The position numbers and the translations under genes were made by a program. From positions 1 through 51,829 of the forward strand of contig JAFYLH010000033.1 in NCBI GenBank assembly GCA_017537175.1: 51,829 bases of DNA, in the 5' to 3' direction. Within the stretch, counting starts at the first letter, position 1, and each line of letters opens with the position of its first letter. The DNA is from Clostridia bacterium. GTDB taxonomy: Bacteria > Bacillota > Clostridia > Oscillospirales > CAG-272. The notes under the pieces are model-generated. The model had not been told where the DNA came from and did not search any database. It saw nothing but the letters and a program-made list of their open reading frames with translations. Below, in pieces: positions 23,910 through 32,564 of this stretch.

Positions 23910-24918
23910 CCGTGACAATATGCTCATACCGGTATGGGATACCGATGTGATGTATGCGGAATCGCTTACATTTGTAGACGGCACTTCCCTGCTTATGTAT
24001 GAGCCTGAAGAAATAATCTCACTTTATGATTCTCACTTAAAGACCGAATATAAGCTTGGCGTTGATTTTACGGTCAACGGCAGAGAGATAACTCTGAGCG
24101 AAGGCAGTCCCCTGTTCAGCTTTACAAGTGACGAGCTTTATCCTGCCGAGCCTATCCCCGGTCATTCTTTCCCTATGGGAGATAAAAACATTCTCTTTTA
24201 TGAGGAGCATTTTTTCCACGACAGACAGTATGCTGTTACTTATAAGATAAAGGAAAACACCTGGCAGGGTCACAGACCTGTATCGGCAAGAGCTTATCTG
24301 CCAAAGACCTTTGAAAAGCTGGATAAGGGTGAGCCTCTTAATATCACCCTGTTCGGTGACAGTATTTCGGTGGGTGCCAATGCCAGCGGCTTTACAGGTG
24401 CAGAGCCCTATCTTCCTCCCTATGCCGATATATTTGTTCAGTGGCTTAGCTCCCATTACGGCTCAAGAATAGATTTTCATAATCCTTCGGTAGGCGGCAA
24501 GGACAGCCAGTGGGGAGTTGATACGGTTGAAGAAAATGTCAACTTCAAACAAAACGATCTTGTGATCGTGGCTTTAGGCGGAAATGATTCCTTTACAGAG
24601 CCCCAAAAGCTTGTGGAGAATTTCAGAGCTATTATGGGTGCCATAAGAGCAAAACACCCCGAAACAGAGTTTGTGGTAACAGCCACATCCTACGCAAACG
24701 AGCTTTTAAAGGGCAGCTTCTGCGGAAATCAGATGATATTCTCGGAATATATGGATGCTCTTGTTGAAGCGGGTATAGCTAAAGCGGATATGACAAATAT
24801 GCAGAAGGAGTTATTAAAGCATAAGCGTTATATTGATGTTACGGGAAACAATATAAACCATCCCAATGACTTTTTCCACCGTATGCACGCACAGTATTAT
24901 ATAGAAATGTTCAGATAA
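23902..24918 (+). CDS. SGNH/GDSL-family hydrolase
   Basis: A 338-residue two-part protein. Residues 1 to about 145 are a beta-rich N-terminal domain without signal peptide. Residues about 150-338 are an SGNH hydrolase: FGDSISVG (catalytic Ser), a glycine in VGGKDSQ, GGNDSF (block III Asn) and HPNDFFHR near the C terminus (block V Asp and His). Such enzymes deacetylate or de-esterify carbohydrates or lipids; the likely cytoplasmic location suggests carbohydrate ester cleavage. The start is taken at 23902, where ATGTTTAA couples it to the ychF stop; an alternative ATG at 23920 would remove six residues. Confidence 0.85.
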   Translation: MFNRDNMLIPVWDTDVMYAESLTFVDGTSLLMYEPEEIISLYDSHLKTEYKLGVDFTVNGREITLSEGSPLFSFTSDELYPAEPIPGHSFPMGDKNILFYEEHFFHDRQYAVTYKIKENTWQGHRPVSARAYLPKTFEKLDKGEPLNITLFGDSISVGANASGFTGAEPYLPPYADIFVQWLSSHYGSRIDFHNPSVGGKDSQWGVDTVEENVNFKQNDLVIVALGGNDSFTEPQKLVENFRAIMGAIRAKHPETEFVVTATSYANELLKGSFCGNQMIFSEYMDALVEAGIAKADMTNMQKELLKHKRYIDVTGNNINHPNDFFHRMHAQYYIEMFR

Positions 24919-24921
24919 ATT

Positions 24922-24956
24922 AAAGCCTCATTCTTGTGTGACAAGGATGAGGCTTT
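24922..24956 (+). terminator. Terminator A of a triple hairpin array
   Basis: AAAGCCTCAT pairs with ATGAGGCTTT and the inner CTTGT with ACAAG around a GTG loop, 3 bp after the GDSL hydrolase stop. It is the first of three related hairpins between convergent genes. Confidence 0.88.
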
Positions 24957-25005
24957 TGTTTGGTTTATGCGATTATGGTCGCGGCGACTCTTTTTTGCAT
25001 ATAAC

Positions 25006-25038
25006 AAACCGCATCCTCGTGTAATGAAGATGCGGTTT
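25006..25038. terminator. Hairpin B of the triple array
   Basis: AAACCGCATC pairs with GATGCGGTTT, with loop containing CTCGTGTAATGA. The loop resembles those of hairpins A and C (CTCGTGTGACAAGG), and flanking sequence (TTTACTTCACCCGA) also recurs after hairpin C. Confidence 0.7.
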
Positions 25039-25089
25039 AAATTTACTTCACCCGAATGGATGCAAACACTTTATCTTTAAAATAACACA

Positions 25090-25122
25090 AAACCGTACCC
25101 TCGTGTGACAAGGATACGGTTT
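25090..25122. terminator. Hairpin C of the triple array
   Basis: AAACCGTA pairs with TACGGTTT with a CCCTCGTGTGACAAGGA loop region, followed by TTTACTTTACCCGATTATGG and a GGCGACTCGCC hairpin. It probably serves the leftward SLH gene, which ends at 25164. Confidence 0.7.
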
Positions 25123-25163
25123 CTGTTTACTTTACCCGATTATGGGTGCGGCGACTCGCCGCC

Positions 25164-27557
25164 TTACCAGAAGGTGGGGTTGGTTGCGGGATCGTAGTGA
25201 TCGAGAAGGTTAAGTGTTCCCTCTGTCCAGTGCATACGGTATGTAATGATACGGTCATAGAGGTCTTCACTTATCTTCATATAAGCTTCCTTCTGAGCCT
25301 GTGTTCCGTTGGTGAAGAGGGTGTCAAAGGTTGCACACTGCTTCATGTAGATCCAGGATGCCTCTGCAATAACAAGACGTCTGAGCTGATCATCATCAGC
25401 CTTAGCCTTTGCATCTGCCCAGAGAGTATCGATATGATCGGCAACCTTAGCTACCTTATTAATATCGTAGTAACCGCTGACAGGTGTGTGGAAGCTGTGG
25501 TGCTTGTCGTTACCGAGCTCGGAGATAATGTCGATATACTCACGGATGTTAGCCCAGCCTGCACCGAAGTTAGCTTCGAGACAGTTATCAAGGCGATAGT
25601 AATACTCTTCCTCACTCATAAAGGGATCAATGTAGATCATAGAGAGCATATACGCACGTACGTTACCAAGGTCGGAGTGAACCTCAGGAGATTCGCCGTT
25701 GGGGAGATCCTCACCGTAGAATACAGAGTTCATAAGCATTTCTCTTGCACCGTTCTCTGCGAAGAAGCGAACATTTGCAAGAAGGCTGTCCCAGTCGGGC
25801 TGAGGTGTCATAAAGTACTGGAAGCCGCCGGAGTGATCCCATACGGTACAGCCGCCCTTACAGATAGCATGCCAACCCTCGTAATATTCTACAAGATCCT
25901 TGTTAAGAGTACATGTAGTGTCGGTATATGCGTGGCCGCAACAGTTCTTTACGGTAAAGAACTCAAGAACGATATTGTCTCTGAGGGTAATACCCGTAGG
26001 GGGCTTCTGACAATACTCATAAGCACCTGTCTGGATCATAACACCGGGATAATCCTCGGCAATAGCATCGCTTACTGCATTTACAAGACATACGAGAGTA
26101 GCGGCACGGGAGCTATACTTGGTATACAGTGCCGCACAGCCGCTGCAACGACAGTAGGACTCGCTATCGTTAATACCGATACCGATCATAGTAAGGTTAG
26201 GATGCTTATCGAGATACTTTTTAACATTTGCGATAATAGTGTCAATGTTTTCCTGACTGCTCATACAGGGAGTCTGAGGATGGAAGAGCTCTTCATCATC
26301 ATATCTCTCGGTAAGCCACATACTGATATTGTAGGAGTCAAGGTCAACGTAGTCGCCGTAGCCGTTAACGCTTCCCTTCATATAGAAGGTACGTCTGCGG
26401 TACCAGGTCATATCCTCGTGATAATAACCGTCCTCAAGAGCGATAACAGGATCTGTCTCGTATACTACGATACCGTCATTCTCTTCGTTATCGGCATACT
26501 CGAACACACCGAGAACCTCTTCACAGAATTTAAATACTGCGTTACGGGTACCCTCTACGCTTCTATGGCTCTTGTCATCCTTGGTATTGAGGTGATAGTC
26601 ATCGTCAATACCTGTCAGCACAAGGTAGTTGCCCTGTACAGACCATACATAGATCTGGTCATCCTCAAAGGCCTCACGGTCTACAGATACAAGACCCTTA
26701 TCCTCACGGTTAGTCTTACCTACAAGGATCTCGTACTCGGATACAGGTGTATCGTCGGTCACTACAGGAAGCTTGATGCCTGTAGCACCCTCGATCATAT
26801 CTGCAAGGTACTTGGACTTTTCGCTGATAGAGTCTACAATATTATTCTGCTCTTCAGAGTAAACAATAGTGTAGAGAGAAAGATCATTGCCGTTGATGGT
26901 ATAGGAAGGCTCAAGATAGAGGTACTTTGAAAACATTGTAGCACACTCTGCTCTTGTTGCGGGATTGCGGGGGTTAAGGTAGGTCTTACCCTCGGAAATA
27001 GAGCCGTTGATAATTCCGTTACCGTATGCCCATTCAAAATCCTTTACCGCATAGGAGGATACCTTTGCAGCATCGGGGAAAGAAGCGATGTCGGATGCGT
27101 TGCTATCCTCCATACCCTTATATGCAGCATATCTGTGAAGCATTGCTGCAAGCTGCTCACGGGTAATGTTTTCGTTAGGAGCAAAGGTTGTATCTGTCTT
27201 ACCCGAGGTGATCTTATTGTTATAAGCCCACTCTACAGCCGATGCAAACCAATGATTTGCCTTAACATCGGTAAAGGGAGTTGTACCCTTAAACTCCTCG
27301 GTATAGCCGTCCATATTTGCAAGTGCCTTTACAAGCATAGCTCTTGTCATTTTAACAGAGGGAGAATACTTGTCAGCAGATGTACCGTTAAAGATATCGT
27401 TTTCGTTACAGATACGAACTGCATCGTAGTACCAATGACTTGATTTAACATCGGTAAAGGGATTATCCTCCCACCATTTTGCGCTTGCAGTCACGGCAAG
27501 TGCTGATATTATTGTAATGACACAAATTACCAATGCCGCAATTTTAAATTTTCTCAT
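25164..27557 (-). CDS. SLH-domain surface protein with DUF4838 domain (paralogue 1)
   Basis: A 797-residue exported protein. Signal peptide (1 to about 26), then three S-layer-homology domains (about 33-85, 93-150, 155-210) with the motifs MTRAMLVKAL, ITREQLAAML and ATRAECATMF. A domain resembling the N-terminal domain of alpha-glucuronidases follows (about 225-290, DDTPVSEYEILVGKTNRED). A large DUF4838 region (about 380-720) contains the conserved DSESYCRCSGC motif, likely a metal or disulfide site, and VWDHSGGF. DUF4838 proteins are associated with polysaccharide breakdown, but no reaction is assigned. SLH domains should fix it to a wall polysaccharide. It lies 17 bp after a paralogue. Confidence 0.9.
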   Translation of the reverse strand: MRKFKIAALVICVITIISALAVTASAKWWEDNPFTDVKSSHWYYDAVRICNENDIFNGTSADKYSPSVKMTRAMLVKALANMDGYTEEFKGTTPFTDVKANHWFASAVEWAYNNKITSGKTDTTFAPNENITREQLAAMLHRYAAYKGMEDSNASDIASFPDAAKVSSYAVKDFEWAYGNGIINGSISEGKTYLNPRNPATRAECATMFSKYLYLEPSYTINGNDLSLYTIVYSEEQNNIVDSISEKSKYLADMIEGATGIKLPVVTDDTPVSEYEILVGKTNREDKGLVSVDREAFEDDQIYVWSVQGNYLVLTGIDDDYHLNTKDDKSHRSVEGTRNAVFKFCEEVLGVFEYADNEENDGIVVYETDPVIALEDGYYHEDMTWYRRRTFYMKGSVNGYGDYVDLDSYNISMWLTERYDDEELFHPQTPCMSSQENIDTIIANVKKYLDKHPNLTMIGIGINDSESYCRCSGCAALYTKYSSRAATLVCLVNAVSDAIAEDYPGVMIQTGAYEYCQKPPTGITLRDNIVLEFFTVKNCCGHAYTDTTCTLNKDLVEYYEGWHAICKGGCTVWDHSGGFQYFMTPQPDWDSLLANVRFFAENGAREMLMNSVFYGEDLPNGESPEVHSDLGNVRAYMLSMIYIDPFMSEEEYYYRLDNCLEANFGAGWANIREYIDIISELGNDKHHSFHTPVSGYYDINKVAKVADHIDTLWADAKAKADDDQLRRLVIAEASWIYMKQCATFDTLFTNGTQAQKEAYMKISEDLYDRIITYRMHWTEGTLNLLDHYDPATNPTFW

Positions 27558-27574
27558 AATTTCCTCCGTTCAAT

Positions 27575-29932
27575 TTACCACTGGTTGGGGGGATTTTCTA
27601 TTTCTCCCGAAGGAGCATCCCCCTTACCGTCCCATTTAACATTAAACTTTACAATATCATTGCTAAGCTTTTCGTTTACTGCAAGATATTGTGCACGGGT
27701 AGCTTCGTCCCCGTTAACATAATCATTTTCGTATCTTGCACACTGCATAAGATATGTCCATGATAAACGGTATTTCTGAATCTCGTAGAGCTGATCCTCT
27801 GTTTTTGCAGCGGCCTCAGCCTTATCCCAAAGAGCGTCAAGCTCTGCACTGACGGGATATACGAGCTTAAGATTATAGGTCTTGTCTATTTCTACGTGTG
27901 TACCTGTACACTGCTGATCAGCTATATCACCGAGCTTGTCGATGTACTGTCTGATATAGGTGTAGCCGTCGCCGTAGAAGGTCTTGAGGAATCCGTTCAT
28001 ACGGTAGCTGTACTCTTCATCGCTCATTGTGGGATCACGGTAGAGCTGAGTAAAGAGATATGCTCTGAGTCCGTACATATCGGAGGTGTTGCCCATACGT
28101 CCGTTAAGGAATACACCTCTTACACCGCTGTTGTAGAAAGCTCTTACATTTGAAGCGATGGAGTCAAGGTCAGGACAGGGGGTCATACAGTCGCCAAAAG
28201 AGCCTGTGTAATCCCAGAGATAGAACTTACCTGCTCTGCCCTGCCAGGATGCAATATTCTCGGTATAACCCTTGTTATACTTACATGTAGTATCGGTATA
28301 CTCGTGAGCAGGACAAAGTGTAATAGGTGCGTGATAAAGAATTACGTTATCGTGATACTTAAGATCACTCTTGGGAGGTGTGGAGCTCCAGTTATATGCC
28401 ATAGAGGCATAGCAAACATCGGGATAATCCTCTTCAAGATTTTCTGCAACGTAGTTTACAAGCTGAATGATAGTTCCCGCTCTTCCGTGTTCACGGTATA
28501 CTGCTGCACAGCTGCTGCAACGGCAGTACTGATCAGAGTCAGTCTGGATAAGACCTACAAGGTTAAGAGTGGGATTAGCTTCGAGCAGCTCTCTGGTATT
28601 GATGAGAGCCTTCTCTATATTGGCAGGATCTGAATAGCAGATGTTGTCTACGGTAGGTGTACCGTATCCGCTTTTCCAACCGCCGTTGATGAGGTTAACA
28701 AGCTGATGAGGCACTCCGCATCCCCACTCGGAATAGTAGGTAGTATTGTTGTAGCAGGAAGAGCCCTCAGAGTCGATGTACATATCAACAGATTCAAAGC
28801 CCTGAAAATCGATCTCGCAATAAGCAGAATCTATTGCTATAACAGGGTCGGGGGTGGTAACTATACCATCGCCGTCATAGTAAAAGTCATAACCAAACTT
28901 GGTTTCAAGGAAATGATAAACCGCATTGAGAGTACCCTTTATATTATGGTGGCTTCTGTCTGTTGCGGTATTAAGTTTGGTAGAATCGTCTGTACCTGTG
29001 ATAAGCAGTTTATTGCCCTGCATAACGATTACATATTCTGTATCGCTGCCAAGAGCATTACGGTCATAGGTTACATCATCGGGGTTCTCGCGGTTGGTCT
29101 TGCCTACAAGGATCTCGTAATCGGTAGCTGCATTATCATCGGTTACGACCGGAAGAGCAATTCCGATGCTCTGCTCGATATACTTGGCAAGATCTTCTGC
29201 CGCCTTCTTTACGCTGTCTACTTCGGTAGCAGAATAAACGACGGTGTAAAGGCGGAGATCATTGTCATTGATCTCATACACAGGCTCAAGATAGAGGTAC
29301 TTAGAGAACATAGTAGCACACTCTGCTCTTGTTGCGGGATTGCGGGGATTGAGGTAGGTCTTGCCGTTAGAAGCAGAGCCGTTTATGATTCCGTTACCGT
29401 ATGCCCATTCAAAATCCTTTACCGCATAGGAGGATACCTTTGCAGCATCGGGGAAAGAAGCAATGTCGGCTGTGTTGCTATCCTCCACACCCTTATATAC
29501 AGCATATCTGTGAAGCATTGCTGCAAGCTGCTCACGGGTAATGTTTTCGTTAGGAGCAAAGGTTGTATCTGTCTTACCGGAGGTGATCTTATTGTTATAA
29601 GCCCACTCTACAGCCGATGCAAACCAATGATTTGCCTTAACATCGGTAAAGGGTGTTGTACCCTTAAAATCCTCGGTATAGCCGTCAAGATTTGCAAGTG
29701 CCTTAACAAGCATTGCTCTTGTCATCTTGACAGAGGGAGAATACTTATCCTCGGCTGTGCCGTTAAAAATATCGTTTTCGTTACAGATACGAACTGCATC
29801 ATAATACCAATGAGTACTCTTCACATCAGTAAAAGGATTGTCGTCCCAGAACTTTGCATTCGATGTTATAGCAATAGCTGATATTATTGTTATAACACAT
29901 ACTAAAATTGAGATGATCTTAAAATTCTTCAT
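27575..29932 (-). CDS. SLH-domain surface protein with DUF4838 domain (paralogue 2)
   Basis: A 785-residue paralogue with the same order: signal peptide, three SLH domains, glucuronidase-N-like domain, DUF4838 with DSDQYCRCSSC and YLWDYTGSF. The SLH part is nearly identical to paralogue 1, also at DNA level (one difference in about 150 bp compared), whereas the C-terminal catalytic-looking part has diverged strongly. This suggests conversion between the SLH parts or a duplication with selection for new specificity. The start is taken at the ATG at 29932, 9 nt after AAGGG; a GTG two codons earlier is too close. It is co-directional with and 30 bp from the fucosidase. Confidence 0.9.
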   Translation of the reverse strand: MKNFKIISILVCVITIISAIAITSNAKFWDDNPFTDVKSTHWYYDAVRICNENDIFNGTAEDKYSPSVKMTRAMLVKALANLDGYTEDFKGTTPFTDVKANHWFASAVEWAYNNKITSGKTDTTFAPNENITREQLAAMLHRYAVYKGVEDSNTADIASFPDAAKVSSYAVKDFEWAYGNGIINGSASNGKTYLNPRNPATRAECATMFSKYLYLEPVYEINDNDLRLYTVVYSATEVDSVKKAAEDLAKYIEQSIGIALPVVTDDNAATDYEILVGKTNRENPDDVTYDRNALGSDTEYVIVMQGNKLLITGTDDSTKLNTATDRSHHNIKGTLNAVYHFLETKFGYDFYYDGDGIVTTPDPVIAIDSAYCEIDFQGFESVDMYIDSEGSSCYNNTTYYSEWGCGVPHQLVNLINGGWKSGYGTPTVDNICYSDPANIEKALINTRELLEANPTLNLVGLIQTDSDQYCRCSSCAAVYREHGRAGTIIQLVNYVAENLEEDYPDVCYASMAYNWSSTPPKSDLKYHDNVILYHAPITLCPAHEYTDTTCKYNKGYTENIASWQGRAGKFYLWDYTGSFGDCMTPCPDLDSIASNVRAFYNSGVRGVFLNGRMGNTSDMYGLRAYLFTQLYRDPTMSDEEYSYRMNGFLKTFYGDGYTYIRQYIDKLGDIADQQCTGTHVEIDKTYNLKLVYPVSAELDALWDKAEAAAKTEDQLYEIQKYRLSWTYLMQCARYENDYVNGDEATRAQYLAVNEKLSNDIVKFNVKWDGKGDAPSGEIENPPNQW

Positions 29933-29946
29933 TTGCACTTACCCTT

Positions 29947-29964
29947 AATTGAGAATTGAGAATT
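29947..29964. repeat. Heptamer tandem repeat (AATTCTC)n, locus 2
   Basis: AATTGAGAATTGAGAATT on the plus strand, two and a half units of the same heptamer as at 9230 and 45816. It fills the gap between the fucosidase stop and the ribosome site of the SLH gene. Confidence 0.75.
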
Positions 29965-31237
29965 ATTTTAGTGTCGCTTTAGCAACCCTTACGCAAACGT
30001 CAGTACCGTAGGGCTGACCAGTGAAGTTGATCATAAGTGTGTTGTCTCCGGGCTGGTAGAACTTAAGCTCCTCGCCTGAATCCATCCACTCTATCTTTTC
30101 GATATCGAACTGAATATTTGAGAAGCCTACGATACCGGAGTACATACCGCCTACAGTTACGTTGGCATCACCGATCTTGTTGTTGTCGAACATAATGAAG
30201 TAGATAGACTTGCCGTCACGGTTGATAACTACGCTGCAATTTGCACAGGTCTTGGGGTCGCGGGGATAGTAGAGAGGCTCGCAGTCATAAACCACCTCGC
30301 TGTGGATGTCGATCCAGTTCTTGACTACACCGAGGGTAGCGATCTGGAACTCGGGAAGTGCACCGTCTGCTGTGGGAGAAAGGTTAAGTAAGAAGTTTAC
30401 ACCTGCTGCACGGCAGCCTGCAAGGATGCGGATAACATCTGCAGGAGACTTATAGTTAAAGTCCTTATGTGCAATACCCCAGTGGGTATTGAGAGTCATA
30501 CAGGTCTCACCTGCAAAGTAGAAGGGTCTGCCGTCACGGTCGATGGGATCGCGGACACCGTTCTGTTCAAAGGTAACAGCATCTATCTCGGGGTGTATTG
30601 CTCTGCCCAGATTGTTAAGTCCTGTATTGTTGATGATAATAGCATCAGGCTGGTACTTACGGATGGTACCGTAAAGCTCGTCAAGTTTCCAGTCCTTCTT
30701 GGGATGCCACCAGTTACCGTCAAAGAAGAATCCGCCTATCTTGCCGTAGTTAGTACAGAGTATCTCTACACTCTTACGCAGATATTCAAGATATTCGTTA
30801 TCAAAGTCATCATAGAAGCTCTGCTCGTGCCAGTCGATAGTAGTATGATAAAGGAAAGGCACCATATCGTGCTTATGACAGGCATCTACAAATTCACGGA
30901 CAAGGTCACGACCGCATCCCGGTGCGTGAAGTGAATCAAAGGTAGAAAGACCCTTGGTATCATAAAGAGCAAAACCGTCATGGTGGCGGGTTGTAAGGTT
31001 AACATACTTACAACCTACAGCCTTTGCAGCAAGAACTATCTTCTCTGCATCAAAGTCCTTTGCGGTAAATTTTTCGGCTAACTTTTCGTATTCCTTCATA
31101 TCATGCTTTTCCATATGATACACCCATTCGCCTCTGCCCAGCTCGGAATAGAGACCGTAATGGAGGAACATACCGTAGCCTAACTTTTCATATTCTATTA
31201 CCCTCTGTGTGGGGGTAGGAAAATTTGCAACGTACAT
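29963..31237 (-). CDS. Alpha-L-fucosidase (GH29)
   Basis: A 424-residue glycoside hydrolase of family 29 that removes terminal L-fucose. Visible family features are MFLHYGLYS near residue 23 (usual HWGxYS), TTRHHDGFALY near 80-90, and FFFDGNWWHP near 170, which carries the catalytic nucleophile Asp. A C-terminal beta domain follows. It has no signal peptide, so it would act on imported fucosylated oligosaccharides. It has AAGGAG before the start, and it heads the transcript with the two SLH genes. Fucose-containing host glycans such as mucin or milk oligosaccharides are plausible sources. Confidence 0.9.
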   Translation of the reverse strand: MYVANFPTPTQRVIEYEKLGYGMFLHYGLYSELGRGEWVYHMEKHDMKEYEKLAEKFTAKDFDAEKIVLAAKAVGCKYVNLTTRHHDGFALYDTKGLSTFDSLHAPGCGRDLVREFVDACHKHDMVPFLYHTTIDWHEQSFYDDFDNEYLEYLRKSVEILCTNYGKIGGFFFDGNWWHPKKDWKLDELYGTIRKYQPDAIIINNTGLNNLGRAIHPEIDAVTFEQNGVRDPIDRDGRPFYFAGETCMTLNTHWGIAHKDFNYKSPADVIRILAGCRAAGVNFLLNLSPTADGALPEFQIATLGVVKNWIDIHSEVVYDCEPLYYPRDPKTCANCSVVINRDGKSIYFIMFDNNKIGDANVTVGGMYSGIVGFSNIQFDIEKIEWMDSGEELKFYQPGDNTLMINFTGQPYGTDVCVRVAKATLK

Positions 31238-31343
31238 ATATTCTTCTCCTTGTAATGTGTTTTTTATAATTATACATTATTATAATAATATATAACATGG
31301 AGATTTCGCTAAAAAGCATGGATATTTTCTACAATATATAATA

Positions 31344-31376
31344 AACAAACTCCTTCGTCATACGAAGGAGTTTGTT
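31344..31376 (-). terminator. Terminator of the 13-gene glycan operon
   Basis: A perfect 15-bp stem (AACAAACTCCTTCGT and its complement) with a 3-nt loop, 13 bp after the prs stop codon. It marks the end of the long leftward operon; AT-rich sequence with TATAAT-like boxes between here and 31238 probably contains the fucosidase promoter. Confidence 0.9.
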
Positions 31377-31388
31377 ATATGTAATATA

Positions 31389-32504
31389 TTAGTTTCTTCT
31401 TTCGGGGGGAATTGTAGAAATGAGCTTATTAATACGGTCAATAGGCTTAAGCAGGGGGCTGATAGACTTATCGTGGTTAAGAGTGTCAATAAGTAAGGAA
31501 ACATACTTACACATATTAACCGAATGATACCAGTCTCTTTCCTTAAGCTCGGGTGTGCCGTAGATAAGGTTGGTGGTAAAGATCTTGTCAAATACATTTT
31601 TTTCGTACATCTCGTCGAACTTGTCAAGACCGTTACAGAAAAGTCCGAAGGTAGCAAAAATGAAGATACGGTTTGCACCCATCTCCTTTAAGTGCTTTGC
31701 AACCTCAAACATAGACTCACCGGATGAGATCATATCATCAACAACGATGATATCCTTGCCCTTGACATCTCTGCCGAGATACTCGTGAGCCTCGATGGGA
31801 TTGCGGCCGTCTACGATAACAGAGTAGTTTCTTCTCTTATAGAACATACCCAGATCTATACCGAGCACCGATGAATAATACATACTTCTGCTCATTGCGC
31901 CCTCGTCGGGAGAAACAAGCATAAGGTGATCCTTGTTGAGTGAAATATCGGGATAAACACGAACAAGATTCTTGATCATCTGATATGTAGGATGAACATT
32001 GTCAAAGCCGTGGTTGGGAATTGCATTCTGCACACGGGGATCGTGAGCATCAAAGGTTATGATGTTGGAAACACCGAGCTGAACAAGCTCCTGAAGTGCA
32101 GATGCACAGTCCAGAGACTCTCTCATAGAACGCTTATGCTGTCTGCCCTCATAAAGCATAGGCATAATAACAGAAATTCTGTTTGCCTTACCCTCGATGG
32201 CACAGATAAGACGCTTGAGATCCTGATAGTGGTCGTCGGGACTCATAGGAACACTCTCGCCGTACATCTTATAACGTACACCATAATTGAATACGTCTGC
32301 TATAACATATACATCATGTCCGCGAAGAGAATCGTGAAGAACACATTTGCCCTCACCGCTACCGAATCGAGGCCACTGAGGCTTAATGATAAAGCTTTCG
32401 TCGCCGCCTCTCCACTGTCTGAGATAGCTGTCTACCTGCTCTGCGAAATTTTCCCCTCCCGTAAGGGTTATAACGCTAAGATCTCCTCGTAATGTTTCAC
32501 TCAT
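31389..32504 (-). CDS. prs: Ribose-phosphate pyrophosphokinase (long form)
   Basis: A 371-residue PRPP synthetase, which makes PRPP from ribose-5-phosphate and ATP for nucleotide, His and Trp synthesis. The PRPP-binding loop DIIVVDDMISSGES is near residues 255-268. The flexible loop with basic residues (MFYKRRNY) is near 223, and the ATP/phosphate-binding DAHDP is near 150. It is about 55 residues longer than the classical 315-residue enzyme, with an extended N-terminal region, a form seen in some Clostridia. It is the last gene of the glycan operon, 60 bp after the kinase, with its own AAAGGA ribosome site. Confidence 0.92.
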   Translation of the reverse strand: MSETLRGDLSVITLTGGENFAEQVDSYLRQWRGGDESFIIKPQWPRFGSGEGKCVLHDSLRGHDVYVIADVFNYGVRYKMYGESVPMSPDDHYQDLKRLICAIEGKANRISVIMPMLYEGRQHKRSMRESLDCASALQELVQLGVSNIITFDAHDPRVQNAIPNHGFDNVHPTYQMIKNLVRVYPDISLNKDHLMLVSPDEGAMSRSMYYSSVLGIDLGMFYKRRNYSVIVDGRNPIEAHEYLGRDVKGKDIIVVDDMISSGESMFEVAKHLKEMGANRIFIFATFGLFCNGLDKFDEMYEKNVFDKIFTTNLIYGTPELKERDWYHSVNMCKYVSLLIDTLNHDKSISPLLKPIDRINKLISTIPPERRN

Positions 32505-32564
32505 TTTTAGACTTTCCTTTCAAGATTTTTACAATTCCGGAAGGCATCTGCCCTTCCCTTAAGG

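Noticed and set aside
25146..26930. Very long open frame on the plus strand opposite the SLH gene, and a similar one at 28706-29881
   Set aside because: It is the antisense shadow of highly expressed, codon-biased SLH genes with recognisable domains on the minus strand. Its product has no domain and low-complexity Cys/Val/Ile-rich sequence.
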